Below, one piece after another: positions 32,219-45,864 of a stretch of 64,000 nucleotides of DNA. Numbering within the stretch: the first letter of the stretch is position 1; every line of letters starts with the position of its first letter. Source of the DNA: Pelodera strongyloides (Eukaryota > Nematoda > Chromadorea > Rhabditida > Rhabditidae). The notes under the pieces are model-generated. The model was not told the origin of the DNA and ran no database searches. It saw only the letters and a program-made list of their open reading frames with translations. The stretch lies in assembly GCA_036852015.1 (NCBI GenBank), contig JAANDG010000491.1, positions 1 to 64,000 on the forward strand, read 5' to 3'. The translations under genes and the position numbers were made by a program.

Positions 32219-35200
32219 ACAATAATTACCATAAATAATTATCATAATTTTTGAATACTCAACGAGGAAATCTTTCGAGATCCCCCCCCCCTACATCACC
32301 GTAGTTGTTCGACCAAACACCACTAGGGAAAGTTGGACTCTAAATGTGTAATCACTTATTTGAATGACGTCTATATTCAAATTTGAATACTGGAAATTTG
32401 GCGACACAAATTGTACTTGTACGGCACGTGAAACGTATACTGTGCAACTGCATCGCCTTGTATTATATGCTAATTATTCAAACCTGTGCCGGGAATGCGC
32501 GGAAGAGCAAAATTTACATATACAGAATACATGGAAGTTATCCCGAGAACCATGTGTCGTTAACCTTCCATTAATTTAGCACTGTTCAAAAGCCAAACAT
32601 CAACCTGCAATAACAAAACTATAAGTTTTATTACTCTTCCGTAAATTACTATTAGTCATACCAAAAAAAGAGAACAGTGACGAAAAGATAAAAGGTGAGA
32701 GACGTAGAGATAGAGCATAGTGATTATGCTCCATTTTTCCTGTCAATAGGCTTCCCCACCACGAAAATCGGCTTTTTTTCGTTTCCTGTTGCACAGTGAG
32801 AATTTATAATTTTATGACTCCATTTGTGTATTAGCCCCCACCCCGTTATATCATAGAACAGTTTTTCCACGAGAAAACTGTGTTGCAACACAATACTTCT
32901 CTATTCAGTAGCAAAACCTTTACAAATACGTCGGTTAACCAAATATACGATACATTGTGATCTTAGAGTTCGGTGTAGTTTTCCGAAAACTTTTTGATCT
33001 TAATTTCTGTCTTTCTTATCGTTTTTTATTTATTTGTGCTTTCTTTCCTTCTATAAATATTTATTGTGATAACATTTGTATTGCAGCGGTCCTATATATG
33101 CATACGGCTCCAGTGAGATGCATATGTTTGTTTCTTTAGAATAAGTGAGTACTGTAATAATGGCCCACAACTCGATGGGACCTTTAGATTTCAGCATTAC
33201 CTTGGTCCCTGGAACATTTTAATATTTCGTACCGATACCGAAAACATGTTTCACAATTTTTAGACGATCAGACACTAATAGTTTCTACAAACAAACATAG
33301 TTACAAGGCAAATTTTGGGACTTCAAAATGTTCAGATTTTAGTTAAACCTTCACATGGGATATTTGCCTGCTGTTTGTGCGTTGCGCTGCGACACAACCA
33401 CATAATTTCACTATTTACAAACTGTTCTATAGACCTTACCTATTTTATCTAGGACCAATATTTACAACGTGTAGATTCCTCGATGTACAGTATGACATCT
33501 CTAAATTCTACTAACGATCTTTTCCAACGCGCATAACCCGAGTTCGAATCTGGAACGGAGATATTTGAAGCTGCTAGAGAACCAGCATAGTTCCTACTGG
33601 TATATACTATATACTATCGGTATACTTACCATACCAAATCAGCAGATGATGAGTATTTGTGTAATGTACGTCCACATAGTAACTGCTTATGTGGTTACTG
33701 TTATCCCAGCTTATACGTTATAAGCGTAGTTGGTACACATGAAAAGCTTACTATTAGGTAAAGATCAACTTTACCCAAGCTTTACCTCCAGTTTCTACTA
33801 CTTTTTTTGCACCAAAAAATCATGTCTATTGAGTACGCTAATTGTGAGTGCATTGTTGGGTTGTAGAGCGTTTTCATTTCGTAAAGATCAGGGGGTTCGG
33901 CCATAAATTACACCGCGGTGTAAAAGAGAAAAGAAAGGAATACCATTGGGAATCTCCTGTAGCAAAGGCAACAACAATCGCATTATCATAATTCATTTTC
34001 TTTATTTATTAACATTTAACATGTATATTGTTCAGCCTCTGTATGATGGATTCTATGACCTACAGAATTTGAACAACGGAATTGAAGGATGCATTTTATT
34101 TCTTGTAAATCTTTAAACGTAATATACTACTGAGTTCCAGCTAATCGGTATCGTTATCATATTCATATGCTTTAATACCAGAGTAATTCGAAAATATTTA
34201 ATTGTAATGTGGTTTTCAAGTTTGTCAAAAATCGTGAGTTTTTTTGTGAAGTCTACCATGTTTTGGAAGTACTAAACGTGAATATTTGATATGAAAATTT
34301 ATAAAATATTCTCTTCGAGCTCCAAAGTAGAGAACTTTACTAGACATACGTGGAAACCAGCATAGGCTTCATAATTTTATTAAAAAAATCCCAGCCTACA
34401 TCTTTACACGTCGTGTATTGACCTCCAGGTATATATATTCATAATCTAGACGTCACAGTGTGTGTATTCTGAGGAGAATCCTATATGTAGAACATAGCTG
34501 GGGTATTATTCAAACTCATTTTTCAAAGAACTCTAAGACTCTCCTAGGCGTTCAATTTACGCTCCGATATGGCTCTGATGTACTTTCTTTCTAAAAGTAT
34601 TTCTCTGCTCATGAACTCCTTTCTTTCTTTTTCAAAATGATCTTTATAGGAGCTGACCACGCTATAGGTGACCAGACCACTGCCCCAACTTTAATCGATC
34701 ATAAAAAAGGAACTTTTAAACTTTTAAAAAAGGTTGCACATTAAAAAAACCATACAGTTAGAATATTGACCCACGCGGTCAATCTCGTTTAAATGAACAA
34801 TTGTGCAAATATACGCCATTTTCTCCCACATAGGAAATTCATGAAATCGTTCAATTTTTGTCCCAATTTCCTCTGTAACCGACCCGCGCAACTCTAACAT
34901 TACAGAAGAAAGTTTGCTAAACAAATAAGGGGTTTTGTTTGCGCTTCGATCGTATGACCCCGAACTTTTTATTGAAAATTGTGAGATTTTAGTTAAAGAG
35001 GTGCTGGTGAACTTAGGTGCACGAATTGGGTGTTTATAGTTAGTAGATCAGCAAATGGGTACGGTAGGTTTGATGTGAAATAACGAGCCAAGAATACTGT
35101 ATGACAGGGGTTATCACCTTATCACCAACTATGGTAGACCAGCTACTGGCTGCACCTCCAAAATTCGACTCATTCAAGGGCGCGAACTAAACGATCAAGC

Positions 35201-35254
35201 CGTACAGATATATCCACCTTTGCCGTATTATCACACTCCTATCTCGCCATTTAC
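32219..35254. other. Gene-free stretch
   Basis: Three kilobases of AT-rich DNA contain no supported exon, RNA gene or complete repeat. A run of about ten C occurs near 32282. Small open frames lack splice context. Confidence 0.5.
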
Positions 35255-35427
35255 TGAAAACGAAATACCGCCAGGTTTTTAAAACTCAATGCGGATAACT
35301 GAATTTTCAGGCATTTATGCTAATTTGCTCGAATTTAGCTCGATTTTTGATTCTAATTTATGTTCATTTGCATAAGCTGCATAAGAATACTACACGATGC
35401 GTTTCAAAAACGGCCGGTATTTCGCTA
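35255..35427. repeat. MITE family A, copy 5
   Basis: The left end is degraded (AAACGAAATACCGCCAGG) and the right end reads CGGCCGGTATTTCGCTAC. The interior block CATTTGCATAAGCTGCATAA is intact. Confidence 0.8.
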
Positions 35428-35913
35428 CAAAAAACTCTGGCGACGTCAACCTAAGCGTCCTAGCTCTAACTATATAAACGCAGTTACGAATTTCGTAAGT
35501 ACGCGTTCACTCCTAAGCTCAAACCCCATATACGTTTATTGGTATATTCGTTTTTGAACTTTACAACTTGTCTACTTTCCCTTCAAAACCTTTTCTCTAC
35601 ATGCTGCCAACCTTCTCATAAAAGGCGTGGCTTCTAAATTTTGTATGTTCGATTTTTGAACGTAGACCATATGTGTCCGTATGTGTATGCAAATATGATC
35701 AGACACAAAGTTCCCAATTTTCTACAATACCACGTTGTGCTCGGTGCTCTCCGTGTGCTACTCTTGTGCAAACTTTGACCTGGGTCCTAACTTTGACCTC
35801 TAACTGGGTCCTGACGCTGACCTATATACTAATTTGACCTAATTTTCAATTTCATAACTGCCATTCATCAGAACACCACACAATAATTGGTAAGTCTGCA
35901 ACGCTAAGATTTT

Positions 35914-36223
35914 ATGATGTGCGACGAAGAAGAAGTGGGTTCACTTTGTTTATGATCGGCATCAAAGCAAATGATTTTCGCAGCTTCACAAGCCATCGCC
36001 AGGCTTTCGCCGCGCGACACTATCATACCGCGAGCTCGCCGCGCAACACCCAAAGTTGCTGCTCCATCAGTATAGCAAATTTACTGACGCACAGAAGTTG
36101 GAGCTAAACAAGTTGGAGCAGGCGTTGTCAGCAAGCAAAAGTGGCATCATGAACACATATATGTTCAATGCTGCAACATACTGTTTTTTTGTTTTGTTTT
36201 CTTATATGTACTTGCTTAGTTAG
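35914..36223 (+). CDS. Possible small tail-anchored protein
   Basis: Two exons (35914-35934 and 35984-36223) separated by a 49-nt intron (GTGGGT...TTTTCGCAG) give 86 residues. The second exon has a protein-like composition with YRELAAQHPKLLLHQYSKF and LELNKLEQALSASKS, followed by a hydrophobic C-terminal segment (CFFVLFSYMYLLS) that would be a single membrane anchor ending at the stop. An intron of this size is common in nematodes. I do not recognise the family. The first exon is only seven codons and its donor is not ideal, so the start is uncertain. It could instead be a chance frame, but the helical region plus terminal anchor argues for a real gene. Confidence 0.42.
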
Positions 36224-36760
36224 GTATGCTATTTATTGTTAGCCTTGTAAGCAAACAAACGGAACCATATCCATATCACCAAAATATATTTCTACACTTT
36301 TGAGCTTTTCGTGTTTTCCCTAAAACGAAAACCACCCTGCATCTCTAGTATCTCTTTACTGTCTCTCTCAATCCTCCACTCTTCGTCTCTGGCGTCTCTT
36401 CACCTTTTCTCCCTCTAGTCATCTATAATCCCATACTTAATATTCCAATTCCGACACTTGTCTCGCATAGAACAATCGAAATTCAAATTCCGTTTTCGTG
36501 TTGTTTTTACAAAATCAATCGATCAGTACTACTCAAAATCAGGCCATTTTACGCAAAGGAATTAGCAGAGGAATTAACATACGTTATACCTGATTACAAA
36601 TTTAGTTGTTTGCATAAAACATACGCTTGCAGCTGGAACATGGAATTGTTAAACGAATGAATACATGAAAGCCCCGTTTCTATCTAATATGACGCAATTT
36701 ACCAAAGTGCCAAGAGTGCGGTTTCAAGCGATTTTGAGCTACCACATCCGAAAGTCCGCT
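36224..36760. other. Gene-free stretch
   Basis: This is the probable 3' region of the small tail-anchored gene. It is pyrimidine-rich around 36340-36420, with no further gene seen. Confidence 0.4.
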
Positions 36761-36933
36761 TTTAAAGAAAAATAACGGCCGGTTTTTGAACGCATCGTGA
36801 ACAACTGAAACCTTATGCTAATTTGCTCGAATTTAGGTAGATTTTTTATTCTAATTTGTAGTCATTTGCATACGCTGCATAAGAATGCTGGTCTATTCGA
36901 TGTGTTTCAAAAACCGGCCGGTATTTCGCTTTA
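36761..36933. repeat. MITE family A, copy 6
   Basis: It runs from TTTAAAGAAAAATAACGGCC to CCGGCCGGTATTTCGCTTTA with the usual interior. Confidence 0.85.
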
Positions 36934-37471
36934 ATACGAAACTTTAATCAGCAAAACCCCTATGTTTCTGACTTTCCGGTAGTGAAAACCACGTGTCGAC
37001 TTATCATAGTACATATAACATCGATATGTCTGGACTATCGCGGACCTATCGCCGTGCCACTCCTGTTTGTGCTTTACGCTCATATATATTAACGTGAAAA
37101 GTAAATGTGTCGATACATTCTTGATTCTTACCATTTTAATTAACAACTATCCATCTAATGGTTAATGTAATTAGAATAATCTTCCGGGTGAGGTGCGTTT
37201 TGGGTTCTTGGAGGTTTGCTGCTATTCCCACTAAAGATTCCCAGCAATTCCCAGCTGTTTTTCTTGTGTTTATCTACCACATATTCCCAACATCAACATC
37301 ATCAATTTTATGCGTTTTATATCGGAATTTCTATTCAGTGAACAAACAATATTCCAATACTTCATTGGATTCTAGTCAATGACATGCAGTGAATAAGCCA
37401 ATAATTTTTTGTTAACTTCTAGAGTTTTCTGCACATTTATTATCCAATTCAATCATATCCCTGGTACACGA
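36934..37471. other. Gene-free stretch
   Basis: No exon, RNA gene or repeat is supported here. Confidence 0.4.
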
Positions 37472-37955
37472 TTAAAGGGATCGGTTCACCTTAAAATGTG
37501 TCTGTTTTTTTTTTGTTTCTTTATTTTCTATAAGGGATAATAAAAATTTGGAATATAAAAAGTAGTGTTCAATTTCAATATTCACGAAGATACTGGGTGA
37601 TAAAGTGGTGGATTGATATTCATGTACCTGGATACGGAGATACACAGCCAGCAATGGTTGTCAAGTAATAATAATAATTTAAAAAAAGTGCGGTAACGCA
37701 AACGAACTCGGTGACGCTGAGTTGAGCCCGAGCCAGAGATCGGTCCAAAATGCAAAAAGGGCAATTGTCCTGCCTTGTTTATATAGAGACAATTACCCTT
37801 TGCCATTTTGGACCGATAAATCCACCACTTTATCACCCAATACTTCGTGAGTATTGAAATTGAACACTACTTTTTGTATTCCAAATTTTTATTATCCCTT
37901 ACAGAAAATAAAGAAACAAAAAAAAAACAGACACAATTTAAGGGAACCGATCCCT
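37472..37955. repeat. Foldback element H
   Basis: The ends TTAAAGGGATCGGTTC and GGGAACCGATCCCT are inverted. Long inner arms pair as well, for example GAATATAAAAAGTAGTGTTC with GAACACTACTTTTTGTATTC. The loop is near 37680-37730. Confidence 0.88.
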
Positions 37956-38072
37956 AGGGGCGAAACGGGGTATCATGTTCTTATAATGACATGATCGTTT
38001 CTCTACATTTAATATATTGTTATATTAAATGATTCTTTACGCTTTTCTACATTTAAAACATTGTTATATTAT

Positions 38073-38492
38073 TTAAAGGAGGAGTCTCACGAGAATGAAG
38101 CGCTCAAATGGTTTCCTTTTATCGAAATATGATGGTATTAAATTCCGAAAGACATGCTTTACAAAGCAAAAGCTTTTAATTGGAAGGAGTAAATCAATAT
38201 AAGAATATGAAGTCTATAAAAATTTTGGATCGTAGTATATAGTTGATTTCCATAGTGGGCATTCAAATTTTTTGCCGACATGAAAAATGACTTGTAAATT
38301 TGCATGCCCACTATGGAAATCAACTGCTTACTACGATCCAAAATTTTTATAGACTTCATAGTTTTATGTTGATTTACTCCTTCCAATTAAAAGCTTTTGC
38401 TTTGTAAAGTATGTCTTTCGGAATTTAATACCATCGTCTAACGATAAAAGGAAACTATTTGAGCACTTCATTCTCGTGAGCCTCCTCCTTTA
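38073..38492. repeat. Foldback element I
   Basis: The ends TTAAAGGAGGAGTCTCACGA and TCGTGAGCCTCCTCCTTTAA are inverted complements. Inner arms include GTCTATAAAAATTTTGGATC and its complement, around a loop near 38260-38290. Confidence 0.9.
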
Positions 38493-39191
38493 AGCTTTTC
38501 TACTATTTTCCTTTTTAATATCTCACATCTATCAAATGTAAATGATAAGCTTGTATGCTGCTTTCTGGTTGTTGCGATTTTGAAATTTCAAATGTTCAAG
38601 GTCTTCAACTAAAAATTTCAAGTTATTCAAGACAACCAAGTGCAGTCTATCTGTTGTATATGGGTTACTTATTTTGATATTTAACTATAGAGAATAGAGG
38701 AAAACACTAGAATGACTAGAACCTAGGAATTGACACACACAGGCTCACACCTTCAAGAGGCTCATCTTTCGGCCTAACTTTATTTGTTCAATAATTATGG
38801 TAACAAAGTAATTGCTTGACTGTAATTGCCAAGTTTTCAGAAGTTCTTCACCCGCTTGAAGAACCCCACGACGTCACACTGATTTCGTAAATTAAATGTG
38901 AGTTTACGTAAATGAGTCATCGTGGCTAAGAGGGTAAGATTTGGCAGCTGGGCATTTGGTGACCACTTGGTGACCAATTAGTGACCACTTGGTGACCAAT
39001 TTTTCTCTAAAACTGTCGTCAAGTGCATAACATAGTCTCAAAACTGCCAAATGGTTTCGTCGAAAACCATATGAATATGATGACCATCTACGTTTTCTGT
39101 GTTCTCGATTTCGTTTTACTGTGTAGCTACAGTGGAATCCAGTAAATGTCGCAATTAAAAACATAGTATACAATAATTTATATCATAAAGG
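38493..39191. other. Upstream of bestrophin, with GGTGACCA repeats
   Basis: No gene is supported. At about 38956-39001 the motif (A/T)GTGACCA(C/A)TT recurs four times with spacing of 11-12 bp. A similar cluster lies at 51030-51083 in the PAN gene. Confidence 0.45.
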
Positions 39192-39373
39192 TTAAAGCGA
39201 AATACCGGCCGGTTTTTGAAACGCATCTCGAACAACTGAATTCTTACGTATTTATGCTAAGTTGCTCGAATTTAGCTCGATTTTTTAAGCTGATATATAA
39301 TCATTTGGATAAGCTGCATAAGAATGCTGGAGTACTCGATGCGATTCAAAAACCGGCCGTTATTTCGCTTTAA
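39192..39373. repeat. MITE family A, copy 7 (abuts bestrophin start)
   Basis: TTAAAGCGAAATACCGGCCG to CGGCCGTTATTTCGCTTTAA. Its right end lies only about 14 bp before the bestrophin ATG, separated by an acceptor-like TATATCATTTTCAG. Confidence 0.9.
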
Positions 39374-39387
39374 TATATCATTTTCAG

Positions 39388-42300
39388 ATGACGATAAACT
39401 ATAATTTGGCCGTTTCCACCTCAAAACCATGGACGTTATTCAAATTGCTGTTAAAATGGCGCGGTAGTATATGGAAAAGCGTGGTTGTGGAACTAAGCGT
39501 CTGGCTCTCTCTATATGCAATTGTGAGCATTATCTACAGAAGTGCGTTGAGCCCACGCCAACAACAGTAAGTTGTCAAGTATTAAAGGGAGTGTCAAAGG
39601 GAGTGTCAATCATGTTTTCACAGTTTTTAAGTCACCCCGTTTTACAGAATTTAAAGAAAACGAACAATTTTTATTGTTTTAAAGGGAAAAGAACCCCTGT
39701 CGTAAAGTGTAAAAGAGGTGTTAAGTCTGAACTAAAGGTTTTAAGGGAGTAAGAACCGTGTATACAAATCGAGGCACCTTTTCGAATAACTAATAGTGCT
39801 TTCGGTTTTTGGAAAGCAGCATTCAGTGTAGTTAGCCGTAGTGACGTATTGAGTAGTGATCATTTATAATATAGACATTGATTTTATCTAGACATTGATT
39901 AACTATTCATTATCGATGAATTCCAGTACTTTCGAACGCGTCGTACAATACTTCGACAACCGGCTCAGCTATATTCCTCTTAACTTTATGCTCGGATTCT
40001 TCGTGACGGTTGTCGTAAACAGATGGACGTATCTTTATCAAATCATCGGTTTCATTGATAAGTAAGTTTTTCTTATTGATAAACAAGTTGTTGTTGTTAT
40101 TATTTGTAATTTGTAATGTGCAAACATTAGGAATACTGAATTGAATACTATGCATCCTGGGAATTGCCATTTTTTCTTATGGGGTTTCCAAGTATACCAA
40201 AAGTTCGGTGTGATTCTGTCAATACTACCGTATTTCTGCACGAAACTTGCATATATTATATGAAAAATATTCTCGTGTAGTTCCAAAATACTGTAATTTT
40301 TCAACATACTTGGAAACCCCATTAGGCATCTAAAGTATGAGATTCATTTGTGACAAATGTGTAGAAAACGCATTGCATTGCAATCAAACTCTGTCAAAAC
40401 TCGAGTTCTTCGTCCTATCTTCGCCAGATTCTCGCGAAACCATTGTCTATTCTTAAGATACCCTGAAATTCACTCGGGGAGAGAAGCATTGACTAGTACC
40501 TCTGTGGGCGGCGAGGCAGGGGGAGACATGGGGAGAGCTCAGACGCCATTTTCACCACTCCGATTCCCTTGGGGAAACATTCCCTGGGGACAGAAAATAG
40601 CATTCTAAAGTGAGACACGCAGAGAAAAAGGCGGGAAATTCCCCTCGGGGAATTGAGTGGTGAGTATGGCCTCTGCTTTCTTCCCGCCCTACTGTATGAT
40701 TTTTAGTGTCGGACTAATGACTGCCGAGTACGTGAGAGGACGCGGTGAACAGAGCCGAATGTACAGGAGGAATATTTTGCGGTATTGCGAATTAGGACAG
40801 GTATGATATATAATTATTCTAGTTTTTAAAGTATAAGATCGTAATTAACGGATTTGGGTGCATATCGAACCCTTATTTTATAGGTGCTCGTCTTTCGCGA
40901 CATAAGTATGCGAACGCGACGACGGTTTCCTACTATGGACACGGTAGTCGCGGCAGGTATGCGTTTTAGAACTCTCTCCCTACCTCCCACCCCTCTCTCT
41001 CTCTTTCTTTCTTTCTGCACTTACATTGCGCCCTTGTGTGCATTTCTGACACATAATGGAACACAATTTACATGTAATACGGAAGGAATGGAATACAGTT
41101 GAATAATGTGCCATACCGCTTTAATGCGACACCCATTTAGGTTTCATGCTTCCTCACGAAAAGGAAAAATACGACGAGATTCAATACCGATACTCCAAAT
41201 ATTGGGTGCCCTTCCAATGGGCTTTGGCCCTCACATACGAAGCGAGGAAAAAAGGGCTGATAGAGAGTGATTACTATCAGGTCGTCGTGGTCAATGTAAG
41301 TTCCAGTTTAACCTTGAGTTATCTAAATAACAGCTACTTAAACTTTGACATCCTAATAAAGATTACAGATCTATCTTGAGGAGTTCTTACCGGGTAAAAT
41401 GGGACGTAGTTTCGCGCGATCATCGTGATTATACATTTAGTTTGATCGTTTGATATTTCAACTATTTGATCTATGCTTTTCGACTTTTTGGCCGAAAAAC
41501 TTTGTATTGTGCAAATGTTATGCAAACAAAACTGAACGCATTGTTATGCAACTTTTTAAAGTGCAAAAACGTGCCGAAGAAGACGAAATTCAAAGGGGAA
41601 AGCATAAGAATATTTCTAAAGCAAATTGATACCTTGTTTGAATTTGGAATGACGGTGCCGTAGAAATGAAATCCACAGCGAGGCTTAAAGCGAAATGCTA
41701 ACACCTTTGGAAAATTTGCATATGATAAGCAAATCCTATGTATCCTATGCTAATTTTGTACGATCGTCCACGGCAATCGTACAAAATTAGTATATGATAC
41801 ATAGGATTTGCTTATTATATGCTAATTTACCAAAGAGGCTAGCATTTCGCTTTAAAATATGATGTGCTACATCAATAATCTGCTGCAGAAATTGAAAATT
41901 TGATGTGTGGACAGTAATTTTGATGGACTGCAGCAATTAATCCATAGTGTGCAGTGAGGCAGCATAATCCTGACAAATAGTACAAAAGCTGGAGAGTTAT
42001 GGAAATCTGCAACATAAAAATGTTCTGCATTACAAGCGCGTTACCGTTCTGAGGCCATATTCACCACTCCGATTCCCTCGGGGTCCCTGGGGACAGAAAA
42101 TAGCATTCTAATGTGAGAGACGCAGAGAAAAAGACGGGGAATTCCCCATGGGGAATTGAGTGGTGAATATGACCTCTGGTTTCAATATTCTGTTTCAGGA
42201 GATCAAAACCTTCCGCACGGGTCTCGCATGGATCTGCAATTATGATTGGGTACCCATCCCCGTAATGTACCCACAATTGGTGTGTCTGGCAGTCCATATC

Positions 42301-45300
42301 TACTTTCTCGTATGTGTCCTAGCCAGGCAGTATATCATATCAGAACATGCTGATAATAAGACGGAGGTGAGCATATGACGAATTGAAAGGGAAATTGACG
42401 TTATCAATCATCGGGGGTTTAGCTCAGGGGTAGAGCGCTCGCTTTGCATGCGAGAAGTCAGGGGTTCGATTCCCCTAACCTCCAGATATTTTTTTGAAAA
42501 CGGACAGTTTTCTAATGCAACTAACAATAAATATAAAAAAAATATTTCTAGTAATGATCATTTTACCTAAAATACTTACTCATCTTGCAATTAAGTCGCA
42601 TAAATCGGGCACAGGAAACTAGCTTATGAGCGTTATATAACGAAGCGGTAATCAAGGAATGAGCTACAGGCAGTAAGACTTGTAAGCTATGGTATGATGT
42701 ATGAAGTGCATAGTGCATGTTATAAAAGAGTATGTTTCTCATATAGTATTATGAAGTTATGAAATACAATAAATATAGATGTTCCCCATTTCCAGATCGA
42801 TCTTTACATGCCAATTATGTCCTGTCTACAGTTCATCTTTTATATGGGCTGGATGAAGGTTTGTGGTTTACAGAATCAATATGTAAATCAAAAACCTTTT
42901 GGACTCCTGAATGTTTGAGGTTTTCTTTATTTACGAAATTTAGGTGGCCGAAGCGATGTTGAATCCATTCGGTGAAGATGACGACGATTTTGAGACGAAT
43001 GCGCTGATTGACAGAAATATCACCGTGAGTTACTAGATCTTAATCTCTGTGCCGCTCTAAAAAGGCACACCCGAAATTGGGCCATCTCAGAGCCAGGTTG
43101 TTGTCACTTTGGGGCCGCTCGCCATGTGCGTGCCAAAGAAGTGCGGTATCCGCAACTGAAATCCCCGCTACTTCAGGTTGACAAAAGCTTATTGATTCAT
43201 CCGGGGAAAACAATCAATATCAATAACTAATGCTTCAGATGGGTCTGATGATGGTCGATCAAGGCTACAACCGTCCGCCAGAACTCAAGAAAGATCAGTT
43301 CTGGGACGAAGAGTTCGAACCACTATATTCTGAAGAGACAGCATGCTTGCCCGCAGCTCAGCTACGAGGATCGGCTAGTCAAATTAGGTGGGCATAGTTA
43401 CCCATATTCACCACTCCGATTCCCTCGGGGAAGTATTCCCTGGGGACGGAAAATAGCATTCTAATGCGAAACACGCAGAGAAAAAGACGGGGAATTGAGT
43501 GGTGAATATGGCCTCAGATTGACCTATAATTTAAACTTCATCTTTATTTGTAGTTTATGAGAGTGTATTTGTTTTCTCACATACATATATTTCATGTAAA
43601 CTAATTGAATAAATTTCACTTCGTATTTTTTAAGCTGTCCGCACATTGTTGCCAAAAACTAACAAAGACGGCACGAGAGTAAGGTTGAGAGTGTAAAAAA
43701 ATACAATATAAATTGAACTGAATGAGTTAAACATTTACACAATTGAAAGTGTATTTTATAAAACCGATCGTTGATTATAGGCTGCCCGAGCATGTGCAGG
43801 AAGTCATCATGGTTCCACTGGATGTACGTTTCACTTACTATTTATATATAAGAAAATACGGGACATACTTTAGTGGATATACGCAGTGCCAGACCACTGC
43901 ATTATAGTTTTCACTTGAGATCAAATGTTCTTGGGTCTATAATTTATGTATCACGCAGTTAGGACCTGCCAGCACAATTACTATACTTCTACCAGTATAG
44001 TACGACGATGTAATAGACTAGTATTACTTAGTACCCTAGTAATGTTCTAGTGCATTGAAAAACGTATTACACTAGCATGTCATCAGTCAATCAGGGAAAC
44101 AGACTAAGAACAACTAAGAACTAAGAACTAAGAAACGTATTTAGGATAAGAGTCACCATCACACCGGAGATTCACCTCAGCTACGAAGACGAGTCAGTGT
44201 GGTACCGGTGAGAAGGTGAGAGAAGTTAGACAAGGAGCAGAGGGAGAGCTAATTCGATAGAGAGAAAGTTAGAGATGAAGAAAGAGAGGGAGATAGAGGG
44301 GGAGGGGGGAGAGAGACAGAGAGAGAGAGAGAGAGACGTGAGAGAGAGAGAGGGAGAGAGATAACCAAATATGAGAATTTTGTATTTTAGAGAAGAAACA
44401 CGACAAAGCCGACGTTCGAGCGCCTCTGTCGATATATTCCACAATTGGAGAACGAGATTGGAAAGGTGAACTATTTTTTAAGTTATTTTTTGCTCTTCTT
44501 CTACGAATTAACTTGGTTTGCAAAGTTTTGCGTTTGCGTAATTGTTGTGTAAGCCAATATGAGCATATACATATCTAAAACAATGTAAAGGTAGGTACGG
44601 ACCCTAAGCAGCAGAGAATGGAACTCTAGTAGTGTTTGACGGCTGACCTACCCTAGGCGTACTAGAGGTAGTCGTACTCTAGCACGACTTGAGTGCAAGT
44701 CTGGACAAAAAATAATTCACAGATAGAAAAGAAGTTTGTAAAATACAGCGTAGTGTGCGGTACAACGAGAAAGTTGGCGTGCAAGCGGCGTGAGTACGGC
44801 GTGCACGTTGCACGCCATTCCCATTTCGCGTGCATCTCGCACGCCACCACGTTGTCAGATGCATGCTGCACGCCATTGTCATGCGGCTTGCCCGCCAAGT
44901 TTCGGCAGTGTATATCAAACAAATTTCATGCGTTGACTGATACAAGTCCATCTTACTCCATCTTACTTACAAGGGAACGATACAAGGGACCTTACTTACG
45001 ATACAATTACTCTATTTCCCCCATTTCAGGTCGTTCAGTAAGACTGGTCTTGGGGAAGACTTCCCTGAAAAACCTCAAAAGTCGGTGTCGACTTCGAACC
45101 TCGAGGGTATGGAAAGAGGCCATCTTCCCCCGTTGCAACCGCAGCCACAATTCAGCGTATCCAACGAGGGTATGGACAATGTGGCGTACTCGAAGAGTGA
45201 AGGTGAGTCACTGGCTATTACAATGATAAAACACCGCACACATAAGAAGGATGCGCGGCGAAGACATGGCACACTTTTGGCAGAAATTGCACGCGGCGCA

Positions 45301-45822
45301 CCTAAGACGGATGCGCGGCGAAGAGATGGCACACTTTTGGCAGAAATTGCACGCGGCGCGCACCTAAAAAGGATGCGCGGCGAAAACACGGCACACTTTT
45401 GGCAGAAATTGTACACTGCTTTCGCTGTGACGGTCCCCCGCTCTGGTGGACCTCTTTACTACGTAAGGACGGTTGTTGTATGGCTGGTAATGTGAAAAAC
45501 TGCGAATCCCAGCACACAGGGTAAGAGTACGGTAACTCGATGGTAGCACGACGTTTTGAAAAAACGGTTGTTGCAAAAGAATGCTTTACAGAAGACATTA
45601 ATGCGCAACAGAAGGAACCCGGCCAGAAGACACCGAAGAGGACGCAGTCGGGTAAGGATCTTCCATCTTCATTCTCTTCCTCTCTCACCCTCTCTCTCTC
45701 CCTCTCTCACCCTCTCTCTCTCTCTCTCTCCCTCTCTCTCCCTCTCTCTCTCACCTCTCTCCTCTCTCCTCTCTCACCCTCTCTCTCTCCTCTCTCTCTC
45801 ACCCTCTCTCTCTCTCTCTCTC

Positions 45823-45864
<42 letters not shown>

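Noticed and set aside
44693..45226. 177-codon plus-strand frame in bestrophin
   Set aside because: It is mostly intron; the exon 45030-45202 is read in a different frame that matches an acidic bestrophin-like tail.
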